Below are positions 45,125-54,615 of a DNA stretch of 64,000 nucleotides, piece by piece. How positions within the stretch are numbered: the first letter of the stretch is position 1; every line of letters starts with the position of its first letter. The position numbers were made by a program, and so were the translations under genes. Below the pieces are notes generated by a model. It did no database searches, had not been told where the DNA came from, and saw nothing but the letters and a program-made list of their open reading frames with translations. Source of the DNA: Paenibacillus sp. 32O-W (GTDB lineage Bacteria; Bacillota; Bacilli; Paenibacillales; NBRC-103111); assembly GCF_007679495.1 (NCBI RefSeq), contig NZ_VEGP01000022.1:1-64000 (forward strand), read 5' to 3'.

Positions 45125-45847
45125 ATGCTTTACAAATGGAAGCTGACGCTGCAAATTTACTATTACCGGTTATTGCTGATGATCGGTTTGAAAGGCGACG
45201 AAATTTATTACATTGGCGGAAGTGAAGCGCTGCCCCCACCTCTGACTCGCGAGGAAGAAGAGTTTCTGCTGCAGAAGCTGCCATCCGGAGACGCTGCCAT
45301 CCGGGCGATGCTGATTGAACGAAATTTGCGCCTTGTCGTATATATTGCAAGGAAATTCGAGAACACCGGAATCAATATCGAGGATTTGGTTTCGATCGGG
45401 GCGATCGGACTGATCAAGGCCGTGAATACCTTCGATCCGGAGAAAAAGATCAAGCTGGCCACCTACGCCTCCCGCTGCATCGAGAATGAGATTCTTATGT
45501 ATCTTCGCCGCAACAGCAAGGTCCGCACCGAGGTTTCCTTCGATGAGCCTCTGAATATTGATTGGGATGGGAATGAATTGCTACTATCCGATGTGCTCGG
45601 CACTGAGAATGATACCATATACCGAAACATTGAAGAGCAGGTGGACCGCAAGCTTCTGCATAAAGCTCTGGATAAATTGTCCGAGAGGGAGCGGGTCATT
45701 ATGGAGCTTCGCTTTGGCCTGCAGGACGGCGAGGAGAAAACGCAGAAGGATGTGGCCGATTTGTTGGGAATTTCCCAATCTTATATTTCACGGTTGGAAA
45801 AGCGGATCATCAAACGGCTGCGTAAAGAATTTAACAAAATGGTTTGA
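45125..45847 (+). CDS. sigE: RNA polymerase sporulation sigma factor SigE (pro-form)
   Basis: A 240-residue sigma-70 factor controlling mother-cell genes. The amphipathic pro-sequence (about 1-27, [20 protein letters not shown]) precedes DEIYYIGG, where SpoIIGA cleaves. Region 2 ([21 protein letters not shown]) and region 4 (helix-turn-helix [13 protein letters not shown]) are intact. ATG 45125 is ten bases behind GGAGGAGG; ATG 45116 overlaps the ribosome binding site and is less likely. Confidence 0.97.
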   Translation: MLYKWKLTLQIYYYRLLLMIGLKGDEIYYIGGSEALPPPLTREEEEFLLQKLPSGDAAIRAMLIERNLRLVVYIARKFENTGINIEDLVSIGAIGLIKAVNTFDPEKKIKLATYASRCIENEILMYLRRNSKVRTEVSFDEPLNIDWDGNELLLSDVLGTENDTIYRNIEEQVDRKLLHKALDKLSERERVIMELRFGLQDGEEKTQKDVADLLGISQSYISRLEKRIIKRLRKEFNKMV

Positions 45848-45853
45848 GCTTAC

Positions 45854-45877
45854 AAACGGCTCCGTTGGGCCGTTTTT
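45854..45877 (+). terminator. Intrinsic terminator of sigE
   Basis: AAACGGC at 45854-45860 pairs with GCCGTTT at 45869-45875, followed by TT and GAC. The T run is merged with the stem. It separates the spoIIG operon from sigG. Confidence 0.7.
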
Positions 45878-45925
45878 GACTGCTGTGGCACAGCCTTATG
45901 CCCATTTAAGGGCTCGTTCATACGC

Positions 45926-45954
45926 GCATAAAAAATGATCCCAAGGAGATAATT
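45926..45954 (+). promoter_or_regulatory. Possible sigma-G/sigma-F type promoter of sigG
   Basis: GCATA at 45926-45930 and GATAATT at 45948-45954 with a 17-bp spacer resemble the forespore sigma-G consensus (GHATR and CATWHTA). The -10 has two mismatches. In B. subtilis sigG is autoregulated by such a promoter. Confidence 0.4.
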
Positions 45955-45987
45955 AACATTAATGTTGCTCCTTGGGAGGTAATCACG

Positions 45988-46770
45988 GTGACACGAAATA
46001 AAGTCGAAATCTGTGGTGTGGATACATCAAAACTTCCTGTGCTTACAAATACGGAGATGCGGGAGCTTTTTGTCCAACTGCAAACACACAATGATCATAC
46101 TGCAAGGGAGAAGCTGGTCAATGGCAATTTGAGATTGGTTCTGAGCGTTATCCAGCGATTCAACAACCGCGGAGAATTCGTGGACGATCTGTTCCAGGTA
46201 GGATGCATCGGCCTTATGAAAGCCATTGATAATTTCGACTTAAGCCAAAATGTGAAATTTTCAACCTATGCCGTCCCGATGATTATCGGCGAAATCAGGC
46301 GCTATTTACGGGATAATAACCCGATCCGAGTGTCGCGTTCCCTCCGCGATATTGCCTACAAGGCTCTGCAGGTACGCGATAATCTGACAAATATGAATTC
46401 GCGGGAGCCGACGATTTACGAAATTTCCGAAGCTCTGAATGTTCCTAAAGAAGACGTAGTGTTCGCTCTGGATGCTATTCAGGACCCGGTCTCGCTGTTT
46501 GAGCCGATTTATCATGACGGGGGAGATCCGATATACGTCATGGACCAAATCAGTGATGATCGCAACAAGGATGTAACCTGGATCGAAGGGATTGCCCTCC
46601 GGGAAGGAATGCGCAAGCTCAATGACCGGGAGAAAATGATCTTGTCCATGCGGTTTTACGATGGCAAGACGCAAATGGAGGTCGCAGAAGAAATCGGTAT
46701 TTCTCAAGCTCAGGTGTCCAGACTTGAGAAGTCAGCCATATCGCAAATGCAAAAGCATGTTAAAACCTAA
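45988..46770 (+). CDS. sigG: RNA polymerase sporulation sigma factor SigG
   Basis: A 260-residue sigma factor for late forespore genes. The start MTRNKVEICGVDTSKLPVL is characteristic of SigG and contains the N-terminal residues bound by anti-sigma factors. Region 2 (FVDDLFQVGCIGLMKAIDNF) and region 4 (GISQAQVSRLEKSAI) are intact. The start is GTG 45988 after GGGAGGTAATC. Length and position directly behind sigE match B. subtilis. Confidence 0.97.
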   Translation: MTRNKVEICGVDTSKLPVLTNTEMRELFVQLQTHNDHTAREKLVNGNLRLVLSVIQRFNNRGEFVDDLFQVGCIGLMKAIDNFDLSQNVKFSTYAVPMIIGEIRRYLRDNNPIRVSRSLRDIAYKALQVRDNLTNMNSREPTIYEISEALNVPKEDVVFALDAIQDPVSLFEPIYHDGGDPIYVMDQISDDRNKDVTWIEGIALREGMRKLNDREKMILSMRFYDGKTQMEVAEEIGISQAQVSRLEKSAISQMQKHVKT

Positions 46771-46784
46771 GAGGTTTAAACAAA

Positions 46785-46820
46785 ACCGGCCTTCCCTGGA
46801 GGAGGCCGGTATTTTATTTT
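46785..46820 (+). terminator. Intrinsic terminator of sigG
   Basis: ACCGGCCT at 46785-46792 pairs perfectly with AGGCCGGT at 46803-46810, followed by ATTTTATTTT. Confidence 0.85.
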
Positions 46821-46916
46821 CCCGCAAACAGGACATTTTCCCCAGGCAGCACATATATTTAAATAGTGGCAGCTTCAATCCGAACCGTAAAATGACAAGG
46901 ATCGTGGTGAGGCGAA

Positions 46917-47219
46917 GTGAAGATTTCCGATTTTCAATCGAAGGACGTAATCAACATTGTAGACGGCAAAAAGCTGGGGGTCATCAGCGATCTGGAGCTG
47001 GATCTCCGGCAAGGCCGTATCGAGTCGATTGTCGTTCCGAACAACAGCAAATTTTTCGGATTATTCGGCGGAGGGACCGATGTAGTCATTCCGTGGCGAA
47101 ATATCGTCAAGATCGGCATGGATGTCGTACTGGTCAAGCTGGATGAATCCCGACCGTACCGGGTGGCGGATGAGGGAGACCCTCAGGCCGAATACCGGCC
47201 TGCCTACAGGGAAAGATAA
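46917..47219 (+). CDS. ylmC: YlmC/YmxH family PRC-barrel protein
   Basis: A 100-residue PRC-barrel protein. The pattern KISDFQSKDVINIVDGKKLG followed by ISDLELDLRQGRIESIVVP is typical of the YlmC/YmxH sporulation family. The start is GTG 46917 with GGTGAGGCG upstream. It follows sigG as in B. subtilis (ylmA is missing here). The function is unproven; PRC barrels usually mediate protein or RNA contacts. Confidence 0.88.
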   Translation: MKISDFQSKDVINIVDGKKLGVISDLELDLRQGRIESIVVPNNSKFFGLFGGGTDVVIPWRNIVKIGMDVVLVKLDESRPYRVADEGDPQAEYRPAYRER

Positions 47220-47338
47220 GCAGGCTTGTGCGGGGCGCCCTGGAGAAAGGTATTATGCCTGTTCTGCGGGGCTTCGTTCCGGACGGAACCTGTGATACTA
47301 TGGATAGAGGGATTAACGATTGGACAGGGGGAGAGGGT

Positions 47339-48196
47339 ATGGAGCCTTTTCAATGGATTTCAGAAGAACCGGACAAGCCGAAATTGTGGTCAATCCAGTC
47401 TTGGACGGACCGGTATCCGGAGCTGACTGCCGGATTCACTTCGCGTTTGGGCGGAGTAAGTGAAGGGGTCTTTGCCTCTCTCAACTTGGGACTTCACGTG
47501 GATGACCGTCCCGAAGACGTTATACATAACCGGAGCCGGGTAGCGGCTGCGGTCGGTGTTCCATTGGAACGCTGGACATACGGCGAGCAGGTGCACGGGA
47601 CGGAGGTTGCGGTCATAACGGAAGAAGATGCGGGCAGGGGGACAAGAGACCGGGAGAGCGCCCTACAGGAAACCGACGCATTCATAACCGACCGCAGGGG
47701 AATCGTGATGGCCGCATTGTTTGCCGATTGCGTTCCTCTATACTTCTATGATCCCGAGCATCAGATTACAGGAATCGCTCATGCCGGCTGGAAGGGCACC
47801 GTTGGCCGGATAGCTTGGCATACCGTACACAAGATGAAGGAAACGTTCGGCAGCAAGCCTGAGCAGATACTGGCTTGTATTGGGCCTTCTATCGGCCCCT
47901 GCTGCTATGAGGTGGACGAACGGGTGGCTGAACGCGTTCGGGGGCTTCTCGCCTGGTTGGAGAACGGAAAACTAATCGAACAACAGGATAATCTGCTGCG
48001 GGAAACGCAGAAAACAAATAAATTCATGCTGGACTTGCAACAAATCAACCGACAAATTATGATAAAAGCAGGAATATTGCCATCTTGTATCGAAATATCT
48101 AAGTTATGTACCAGTTGCCGAACGGATCTTTTATTTTCCCATCGTAAAGAACAGGGACTAACCGGCAGAATGATCGCTTGGATTGGATTAAGATGA
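47339..48196 (+). CDS. pgeF: Polyphenol oxidase family/purine nucleoside phosphorylase-like protein (PgeF, YlmD)
   Basis: A 285-residue member of the YfiH/LACC1/DUF152 family. Zinc-site motifs are present: GEQVHG near residue 81, FADCVPLYFYDP near 126, AHAGWKGTV near 146 and CIGPSIGPCCYEV near 178. Members act on purine nucleosides or clear mis-incorporated L-Ser in peptidoglycan precursors. ATG 47339 follows GGGGGAGAGG; the frame is open from 47228 but the added 37 residues are not conserved in character. ylmD in the Bacillus order. Confidence 0.9.
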   Translation: MEPFQWISEEPDKPKLWSIQSWTDRYPELTAGFTSRLGGVSEGVFASLNLGLHVDDRPEDVIHNRSRVAAAVGVPLERWTYGEQVHGTEVAVITEEDAGRGTRDRESALQETDAFITDRRGIVMAALFADCVPLYFYDPEHQITGIAHAGWKGTVGRIAWHTVHKMKETFGSKPEQILACIGPSIGPCCYEVDERVAERVRGLLAWLENGKLIEQQDNLLRETQKTNKFMLDLQQINRQIMIKAGILPSCIEISKLCTSCRTDLLFSHRKEQGLTGRMIAWIGLR

Positions 48197-48219
48197 GACG
48201 AAGACAGAGGTGAATCCAG

Positions 48220-48903
48220 ATGAATCTGCAGGAAAGAGCCGAACAGGTTCGTTTCCGGATTGCAGAAGCTTGCCGGAGAAGCGGCCGGGATAGGGACAGC
48301 GTGGAAATAATAGCGGTAACGAAATACGTATCCCTCGATACCGCCCGCGCCGTCGTCGATCTTGGGTTTGATAAGATTGGAGAAAACCGGTGGCAGGATG
48401 TCAAGCCGAAATGGGAAGCTCTAGGTTCCCGGGTCGAATGGCATTTTATCGGACATCTGCAGACGAATAAGGTTAAAGATGTAGTTGGTAAGTTTCGTTA
48501 TATCCATTCATTGGACAGGCTTTCCCTGGCGAAGGAAATCAATAAGCGGGGAGAGGCGATGGACACCGTTGTGGATTGCTTGATCCAGGTCAATATTTCC
48601 GGCGAGGAAAGCAAATACGGACTGAGTCCGGAACAATTTTTTCCTTTCATAGAGCAGGTTAGGTCGTTTCCGTTCATACGTGTTGCCGGATTGATGACTA
48701 TGGCTCCCTATGAGAGCGAACCGGAGGACACCCGTCCGGTGTTCCGCGGGCTGCGCCAGCTGCGGGATGAATGCAATCAACGAGCACTTCTGAAGGAAGA
48801 GATCCGGCATCTCTCGATGGGGATGTCTAACGATTTTGAAGTAGCGATAGAGGAAGGAGCGACATGGGTTCGTTTAGGTTCGATTCTTGTCGGCAAGGAA
48901 TAA
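48220..48903 (+). CDS. ylmE: YggS family PLP homeostasis protein (YlmE)
   Basis: A 227-residue PLP-binding protein with a single TIM barrel. The PLP lysine sits in IIAVTKYVS near residue 35, with ENRWQDVKPK, HFIGHLQTNKVK and the C-terminal LSMGMSNDFEVAIEEGAT. It maintains the balance of free pyridoxal phosphate. ATG 48220 follows AGAGGTGAATCCAG. Located between pgeF and sepF in the ylm group. Confidence 0.95.
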   Translation: MNLQERAEQVRFRIAEACRRSGRDRDSVEIIAVTKYVSLDTARAVVDLGFDKIGENRWQDVKPKWEALGSRVEWHFIGHLQTNKVKDVVGKFRYIHSLDRLSLAKEINKRGEAMDTVVDCLIQVNISGEESKYGLSPEQFFPFIEQVRSFPFIRVAGLMTMAPYESEPEDTRPVFRGLRQLRDECNQRALLKEEIRHLSMGMSNDFEVAIEEGATWVRLGSILVGKE

Positions 48904-48925
48904 TAGGAGCAGGGAGGGAATTTGT

Positions 48926-49360
48926 ATGGGAGTCATGAACAAATTTTTGAACTTTATCGGACTGCAGGAAGAGGAAGAGGTCGTAGAGAAGGAAAGGGGT
49001 GCGGATTCGACCCCCGATCCCGAACCGAATATGTTCGACGGACGTAAGAATAAAAACAATATCGTCAGCATCCACTCGCAGAAGAACATCCGCGTTATTC
49101 TTAGCGAGCCCCGTTCGTATGACGAAACCCAAGACATTGCAGATCATCTCCGCTCACGCAGGCCTGTCGTCGTTAATTTGCAGAGGCTCCGCTCCGATCA
49201 GGCGATACGGATCGTGGACTTTCTGAGCGGGACAGTCTATGCGCTGAATGGCTCCATATCCAAGATCGGTCCGAGCATCTTTCTATGTACCCCCGATACC
49301 GTGGAAATCCAGGGATCGATTAAAGACTCGATAGAAGATGAGGCGGACTACAACAAATAG
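48926..49360 (+). CDS. sepF: Cell division protein SepF
   Basis: A 144-residue protein. The N-terminal amphipathic membrane anchor (MGVMNKFLNFIGL) and an acidic linker (about 15-45) precede the conserved SepF domain (about 60-140), with RPVVVNLQRLRSDQAIRIVDF. SepF bundles FtsZ filaments and tethers them to the membrane. ATG 48926 follows GGGAGGGAATTTGT. Confidence 0.95.
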   Translation: MGVMNKFLNFIGLQEEEEVVEKERGADSTPDPEPNMFDGRKNKNNIVSIHSQKNIRVILSEPRSYDETQDIADHLRSRRPVVVNLQRLRSDQAIRIVDFLSGTVYALNGSISKIGPSIFLCTPDTVEIQGSIKDSIEDEADYNK

Positions 49361-49371
49361 AGGTGAACAGT

Positions 49372-49653
49372 TTGAATCTTTCTGATATAAACAGTTTAAT
49401 TGGCACGCTTATTCAGATCTACACGTATCTAATTATTGCTTACGTACTCTTGTCGTGGCTGCCTAATGCGCGTGAAAGCTTCATTGGAGAGCTGCTCGGT
49501 AAGATAGTGGAGCCCTATCTGTCGATCTTCCGCAAGTTTATTCCTCCGATTGGCGGCATGCTTGACCTGTCTCCTATCATCGCCCTTATTGCCCTGAGGT
49601 TTGTCGGCTACGGGATTTTTGCAATCATTGAGATGATTGTAGGAGGATTTTAG
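49372..49653 (+). CDS. ylmG: YggT family membrane protein (YlmG)
   Basis: A 93-residue protein with two membrane segments and the YggT motif VEPYLSIFRKFIPPIGGMLDLSP. The start is TTG 49372, which has AGAGGTGA at good distance; a GTG nine bases upstream sits inside that ribosome binding site. Homologues are implicated in envelope or division organisation. Follows sepF at 11 bp. Confidence 0.88.
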   Translation: MNLSDINSLIGTLIQIYTYLIIAYVLLSWLPNARESFIGELLGKIVEPYLSIFRKFIPPIGGMLDLSPIIALIALRFVGYGIFAIIEMIVGGF

Positions 49654-49661
49654 GAGCATCT

Positions 49662-50441
49662 ATGGTTAATTCGTTGTTTGCACATTTTCATCCGGATGAG
49701 CATCCCTTCGTAGATAGAGCATTGGAATGGGTGGATAAGGCAGATAACCGCCATACGGCGAAGTTAACGGACTTTCTCGACCCGAGGCAGATTCATATTC
49801 TCCGGACACTTGTGAACCGTTCGTCGAATACGGCTCTTCATATGAATGGAGGATATGCGGAAGCCGAACGTCAAAGGGCGATCATCGCTCCGGACTATCA
49901 GGTCATTGAGCAGGATGAATTCGGTTTGGCTGTCCTATCCGTTGATTCCGGCAAGGGAGGCGGCGGATTGGACCACGGAGATTATATGGGAGCGATTCTC
50001 GGTCTGGGGATCAAACGGGATAAGATCGGAGATATCCATGTGCATGAGCATGGCTGCCATTGTGTCGTCGCCGAAGAAATAAGCGATTATATGCGCCTGC
50101 ATCTCCACCAAGTACATCGTGTCCATGTTCAGACGGAAATTATTCCGATAAGCCGGTTGGAACCTGCCCGGACCGTCCTGGAAGAAATGGAATTCACGGT
50201 GGCTTCTTTACGTTTGGACGGGATTGTTGGAGATGCCTTCCGCTTAAGCCGGGCTAAAGCATTGGTTCCGATCAAAGCAGGACGATGCCGGGTCAACTGG
50301 AAGGTGATTGAGGATCCCAGCCAGGTGCTTAAAGCCGGAGATGTCGTCTCGCTGCAGGGATTCGGCCGTTTTCGGGTGCTGGATATTGAAGGATGGACGA
50401 AAAAAGGCAGGCTGAGGATCCGAATTGGCAAGTATCGCTAA
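49662..50441 (+). CDS. ylmH: S4-domain RNA-binding protein (YlmH)
   Basis: A 259-residue protein with an N-terminal YlmH domain and a C-terminal S4 RNA-binding domain (about 183-245; FRLSRAKALVPIKAGRCRVNW). YlmH homologues bind stalled ribosomal subunits in translation quality control. ATG 49662 follows GTAGGAGGATTTTAGGAG. Eight bases separate it from ylmG. Confidence 0.93.
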   Translation: MVNSLFAHFHPDEHPFVDRALEWVDKADNRHTAKLTDFLDPRQIHILRTLVNRSSNTALHMNGGYAEAERQRAIIAPDYQVIEQDEFGLAVLSVDSGKGGGGLDHGDYMGAILGLGIKRDKIGDIHVHEHGCHCVVAEEISDYMRLHLHQVHRVHVQTEIIPISRLEPARTVLEEMEFTVASLRLDGIVGDAFRLSRAKALVPIKAGRCRVNWKVIEDPSQVLKAGDVVSLQGFGRFRVLDIEGWTKKGRLRIRIGKYR

Positions 50442-50539
50442 TTTTTTTGGCCTCAGTGCAGGATTTTCGCCAGTTCTGTCGAATACTCTACGATGAATAT
50501 CAAGCCGTGTTTAGAACGTACATATTGTGGAGGTGCAGT

Positions 50540-51019
50540 ATGCCGTTAACGCCTTTGGACATACATAACAAGGAATTCAAGAGAGCTTTTAGAGGATATG
50601 ATGAGGACGAGGTCAATGAATTTCTGGATCAGGTTATTAAAGATTACGAGGCCTTGATTCGTGAAAATAAAGAATTGATGCAGCAAGCTCAAGCTTTGCA
50701 AGAAAAGTTAGACCACTTCGCCAATATCGAAGAATCGCTCAGCAAGACGATCATAGTTGCCCAGGAGGCGGCGGATGAAGTCAAGACGAACTCCAAGAAG
50801 GAAGCGGAGCTGATTATTCGGGAGGCGCAGAAGAACGCGGACCGGATCATCAACGAGTCCCTGGTCAAGTCCGGCAAGGTCGCTCTGGAGATTGAGGAGC
50901 TGAAGAAGCAGGCCGCCGTCTACAGAACGAGATTCCGCACACTGCTGGAGGCGCAGCTAGAGCTGCTGAATGGCGATAGCTGGGATGTTCTCGAGGGCAA
51001 GACGGGAACGGAGGAATAA
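50540..51019 (+). CDS. divIVA: Septum site-determining protein DivIVA
   Basis: A 159-residue coiled-coil protein that binds negatively curved membrane at poles and septa. The N-terminal membrane-binding motif PLTPLDIHNKEFKRAFRGYD is intact, followed by long coiled coils (about 30-65 and 70-145). ATG 50540 follows GTGGAGGTGCAGT; the frame is open upstream to 50393 but that part overlaps ylmH. Confidence 0.96.
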   Translation: MPLTPLDIHNKEFKRAFRGYDEDEVNEFLDQVIKDYEALIRENKELMQQAQALQEKLDHFANIEESLSKTIIVAQEAADEVKTNSKKEAELIIREAQKNADRIINESLVKSGKVALEIEELKKQAAVYRTRFRTLLEAQLELLNGDSWDVLEGKTGTEE

Positions 51020-51035
51020 ACCGGCCAGAGTAAAC

Positions 51036-51071
51036 CGGCCAAGAGTCCGACGACTTCGGCTTGCCGTTTTT
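51036..51071 (+). terminator. Intrinsic terminator of divIVA
   Basis: CGGCCAAG at 51036-51043 pairs with CTTGCCG at 51060-51066 with one bulged C, followed by five T. Confidence 0.65.
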
Positions 51072-51121
51072 CAATGGCCGGCAGCCGGCTTCTTCATCAA
51101 CTCGATGAAACTCTCCTCAAG

Positions 51122-51150
51122 TTGACTGGCTTATCGAATTTCGTTATACT
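51122..51150 (+). promoter_or_regulatory. Sigma-A type promoter of ileS
   Basis: TTGACT at 51122-51127 and TATACT at 51145-51150 with exactly 17 bp between them. Transcription would start at about 51157, at the head of the T-box leader. Confidence 0.85.
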
Positions 51151-51156
51151 CCATAA

Positions 51157-51434
51157 TAATACTAACATTTGCCGAAAACGATGACTGGAACGAGTACGGC
51201 GCAGGAGCGGAAACAGCGAATTAGGGGATGGTGCGAGCCTAATATTCGTGAAGCGTCGGAATATCATCCAGGAGTATTCTCTTGAAAGGTTCAGTAGAGA
51301 GCGTCGGGTGATTCCGTTATCAATCCCTGAGTGAGTTCCGGATAGAATGGCTGTATAATTGAGCCTATTAATTCGGAGCTTAAGAGGGTGGTACCGCGAG
51401 CATCTCTCGTCCCTTTGGGGATGGGAGTTTTTTT
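51157..51434 (+). promoter_or_regulatory. T-box riboswitch controlling ileS
   Basis: The leader contains the T-box sequence AGGGTGGTACCGCG at 51385-51398, which forms the antiterminator with uncharged tRNA. The terminator is CTCTCGTCCC (51404-51413) with GGGATGGGAG (51418-51427) and a T run. The upstream stem I region holds AATATCATCC near 51261, where ATC fits an isoleucine specifier codon. Low charging of tRNA-Ile should therefore raise ileS expression. Confidence 0.93.
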
Positions 51435-51482
51435 GTTTTTTCGATATAGACAAATATTTTCGTTAAGGAGTGCACATTAGCA

Positions 51483-54254
51483 ATGGATTATGGCAAAACA
51501 TTAAACCTTCCCAAAACGGACTTTCCGATGAGGGGCAACTTGCCCCAAGCGGAGCCCAAGGTTCAGCAATGGTGGGATGAAATCGACATTTACCGTAAAG
51601 TACAGGACAACGCGAAAGGGAAGCCGAAATTTATTCTGCATGACGGACCTCCCTATGCAAATGGAGATATTCATATCGGTCATGCCTTGAATAAAATTTT
51701 GAAAGATATTATTGTTCGATACAAATCTCTTCGCGGCTTCGATGCTCCGTATGTGCCGGGTTGGGATACCCATGGTTTGCCGATCGAACAGGCGATTGCC
51801 AACAGCGGTAAGGCGGACCGCAAGAAGATGTCCGTATCCGAATTCCGGGAGGCTTGCAAGGCCTATGCTCTGGATTGGGTGGATAAGCAGCGGACGCAGT
51901 TTAAGCGGTTAGGGGTGCGCGGAGATTGGGACAATCCGTACATCACCTTGAAGCCCGAGTACGAGGCGCAGCAGATCCGTGTTTTTGGTGAAATGGTCCG
52001 CAAAGGATACATCTATAAAGGGCTTAAACCCGTCTACTGGTCTCCTTCGTCGGAGAGCGCCCTCGCGGAAGCGGAGATTGAATATCGGGAGAAGACTTCA
52101 CCATCCATATATGTTGCTTTTCAGGTAAAGGACGGTAAAGGCAAATTACCGGCTCAAGCGGAAATCGTTATCTGGACGACGACTCCATGGACATTGCCTG
52201 CGAACCTGGGAATCAGCGTGCATCCTGAATTCGATTATGTGCTTGTCGAAGCGGACGGCCGTCAGTTTGTCCTGGCCGAAGGCTTGCTGGAAGCAGCGGC
52301 CAAGGAAATCGGCTGGACGGATGTGAAGGTGAAGGACAAGTTCAAAGGAGCAGAATTGGAATACATTGTCTGCCGGCACCCGTTCTATGACCGGGATTCC
52401 CTCGTTATGACGGGAGAGCATGTCACGCTTGAGGCAGGGACCGGTTGCGTCCATACGGCTCCTGGCCACGGGGAGGATGACTTCTACATTTCGCAGCGCT
52501 ATGGACTCGGTGTATTGTGCCCCATTAACGACCAAGGGAAGTTTACCGGGGAAGCCCCCGGCTATGAAGGAATGTTCTATGAAAAAGCCAATGAGCCTAT
52601 TATGGAGCTGCTGGCGCAAAAAGGAAGCCTGCTGAAGCAAGGGACCATTCAGCACCAATATGCCCATGACTGGCGTACAAAGAAGCCTGTCATCTATCGG
52701 GCAACGGAGCAATGGTTCGCCTCCGTGGACCGTTTCCGCGAGGCCATGCTGGAGGAAATCAAAAACATTAAGTGGACGCCGAATTGGGGAGAAATCCGCC
52801 TCCATAATATGATAGCGGAACGCGGAGACTGGTGTATCTCGAGACAGCGGACATGGGGAGTTCCGATTCCGATCCTCTACTGTACGAAATGCAACCATCC
52901 GATCGTTAACGAACAAACCATTGAGCATGTAGCTGCGATTTTTGAACAGGAAGGCTCCAATGCCTGGTTTGAAAAGAATGCTTCGGAGCTTCATCCGGAG
53001 GGGATGGCTTGTCCGGAGTGCGGCCATGCGGAATTCCGCAAAGAAACGGACATCATGGATGTATGGTTCGATTCCGGGTCCAGCCATGCAGCGGTTCTGG
53101 AAATCCGTCCGGAGCTGCAATGGCCGGCGGACCTATACCTGGAAGGGTCCGATCAATACCGCGGCTGGTACAATTCCTCGCTGATTACTGCGACAGCCGT
53201 TAGAGGGAAGGCTCCTTACCGGGGCATTCTAAGCCACGGCTTTACTCTGGATGGCGAAGGAAGGAAAATGTCCAAGTCATTGGGCAACACGGTAGATCCC
53301 AAGAAAGTTTGCGACCGGCTTGGGGCAGATATATTGCGGCTATGGGTCTCTTCTGTGGATTATCAGGCGGATGTTCGCATCTCAGATAATATTCTTAACC
53401 AGATTACCGAGGTGTACCGTAAAATCCGGAATACGCTTCGCTTCTTCCTCGGCAATCTGAACGGTTTCGATCCTGCCCGCGACAAAGTAAGCCCGAGTGA
53501 TATGAATGAGCTTGACCGCTTTGCGCTTATTCACTTAAATCGCTTGAACGAACGGGTAATACGGGCTTATGACCAATATGACTTTCACATTGTATATCAA
53601 GCCGTGCACCATTTCTGCGCCGTAGAGATGAGCGCGTTCTATCTGGATATTGTGAAAGACCGGCTGTACGTCAGCGCTCCGGATGATTTGGGCCGCAGAG
53701 CCGCCCAAACCGTATTATATGAGGCCCTAACGGTAATAACTAAATTGATTGCTCCTCTGCTTCCGCATACCGCAGATGAAGTTTGGAAGCATATTCCAGG
53801 GGTGCAGGAAGAAAGCGTCCAATTATCGGAAATACCGGATCCGGATACTTCCTTGTTCGATCCTTCCCTGGAAGCAAAATGGTCCGCATTCATGGAAATC
53901 CGGGATGAAGTCTTCAAGGCGTTGGAAGAAGCAAGAAACCAGAAAGTGATTGGCAACTCTCTGGGGGCTTCCCTTCATCTTTATCCGGATGAGGAAACAG
54001 CTAAGCTCTTATCCCAATTCGATCGTCTGGACCTGTTATTTATCGTTTCCGACGTTCAGCTTCACACTGGGGCAGACATCCCGGAAGAAGCCATGAAATT
54101 CGGTCATCTGGCTGTTCAGGTAGCTTCAGCGGAAGGGGAGAAATGCGAGCGCTGCTGGATCGTGACCCCCGAAGTCGGCCGGAACGAGGCTCACCCGACG
54201 CTGTGCCCACGCTGTGCGGAAGTGGTCGATACCCATTACAAGCAGCAGCCGTAA
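51483..54254 (+). CDS. ileS: Isoleucyl-tRNA synthetase
   Basis: A 923-residue class I synthetase. The HIGH motif ([13 protein letters not shown]) is near residue 66 and KMSKS near 596, with the CP1 editing domain between (about 200-400). The C-terminal zinc site CERCWIV and CPRCAE is near 889-910. ATG 51483 follows TAAGGAGTGCACATTAGCA. It attaches isoleucine to tRNA-Ile and edits valine. Length matches the bacterial type I enzyme. Confidence 0.98.
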   Translation: MDYGKTLNLPKTDFPMRGNLPQAEPKVQQWWDEIDIYRKVQDNAKGKPKFILHDGPPYANGDIHIGHALNKILKDIIVRYKSLRGFDAPYVPGWDTHGLPIEQAIANSGKADRKKMSVSEFREACKAYALDWVDKQRTQFKRLGVRGDWDNPYITLKPEYEAQQIRVFGEMVRKGYIYKGLKPVYWSPSSESALAEAEIEYREKTSPSIYVAFQVKDGKGKLPAQAEIVIWTTTPWTLPANLGISVHPEFDYVLVEADGRQFVLAEGLLEAAAKEIGWTDVKVKDKFKGAELEYIVCRHPFYDRDSLVMTGEHVTLEAGTGCVHTAPGHGEDDFYISQRYGLGVLCPINDQGKFTGEAPGYEGMFYEKANEPIMELLAQKGSLLKQGTIQHQYAHDWRTKKPVIYRATEQWFASVDRFREAMLEEIKNIKWTPNWGEIRLHNMIAERGDWCISRQRTWGVPIPILYCTKCNHPIVNEQTIEHVAAIFEQEGSNAWFEKNASELHPEGMACPECGHAEFRKETDIMDVWFDSGSSHAAVLEIRPELQWPADLYLEGSDQYRGWYNSSLITATAVRGKAPYRGILSHGFTLDGEGRKMSKSLGNTVDPKKVCDRLGADILRLWVSSVDYQADVRISDNILNQITEVYRKIRNTLRFFLGNLNGFDPARDKVSPSDMNELDRFALIHLNRLNERVIRAYDQYDFHIVYQAVHHFCAVEMSAFYLDIVKDRLYVSAPDDLGRRAAQTVLYEALTVITKLIAPLLPHTADEVWKHIPGVQEESVQLSEIPDPDTSLFDPSLEAKWSAFMEIRDEVFKALEEARNQKVIGNSLGASLHLYPDEETAKLLSQFDRLDLLFIVSDVQLHTGADIPEEAMKFGHLAVQVASAEGEKCERCWIVTPEVGRNEAHPTLCPRCAEVVDTHYKQQP

Positions 54255-54275
54255 GCCGTAAGGAGAGATAGCGAG

Positions 54276-54593
54276 ATGTCCAACCCCAACGATGAACAGA
54301 ATCAAATCCTCCGGGAGCTCAATGAACGGATAGAGCAGTTGGCCTTGAATATGGAGAAGGCCAGATTCGCCGAATATGTCCAGTTGCTCGAACGGCCGCG
54401 CAAGCTGCTGTGGAACCATCTGGTGGGCGGAATTGCCAGAGGAGTAGGAATAGCGATCGGATTTACCGTGCTGACCTCGACTCTTCTGTACGTTTTGCAG
54501 GCGCTGGGAGCATTGGATCTACCCATCGTTGGGGATTATATCGCGCAAATTGTCAAGCATGTTCAAGCACAATTGGAAGGCAGAACCTATTAA
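54276..54593 (+). CDS. DUF5665 membrane protein
   Basis: A 105-residue protein with an N-terminal helix (about 8-35), the motif FAEYVQLLERPRKLLWNHLVGG, and one or two transmembrane segments (about 52-73). This pattern matches DUF5665 of Bacillales and Clostridia. ATG 54276 has TAAGGAGAGATAGCG upstream, 21 bp behind ileS, so probably the same transcript. Function unknown. Confidence 0.82.
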   Translation: MSNPNDEQNQILRELNERIEQLALNMEKARFAEYVQLLERPRKLLWNHLVGGIARGVGIAIGFTVLTSTLLYVLQALGALDLPIVGDYIAQIVKHVQAQLEGRTY

Positions 54594-54615
54594 ACACAGG
54601 TTCCGGCGGACTTCC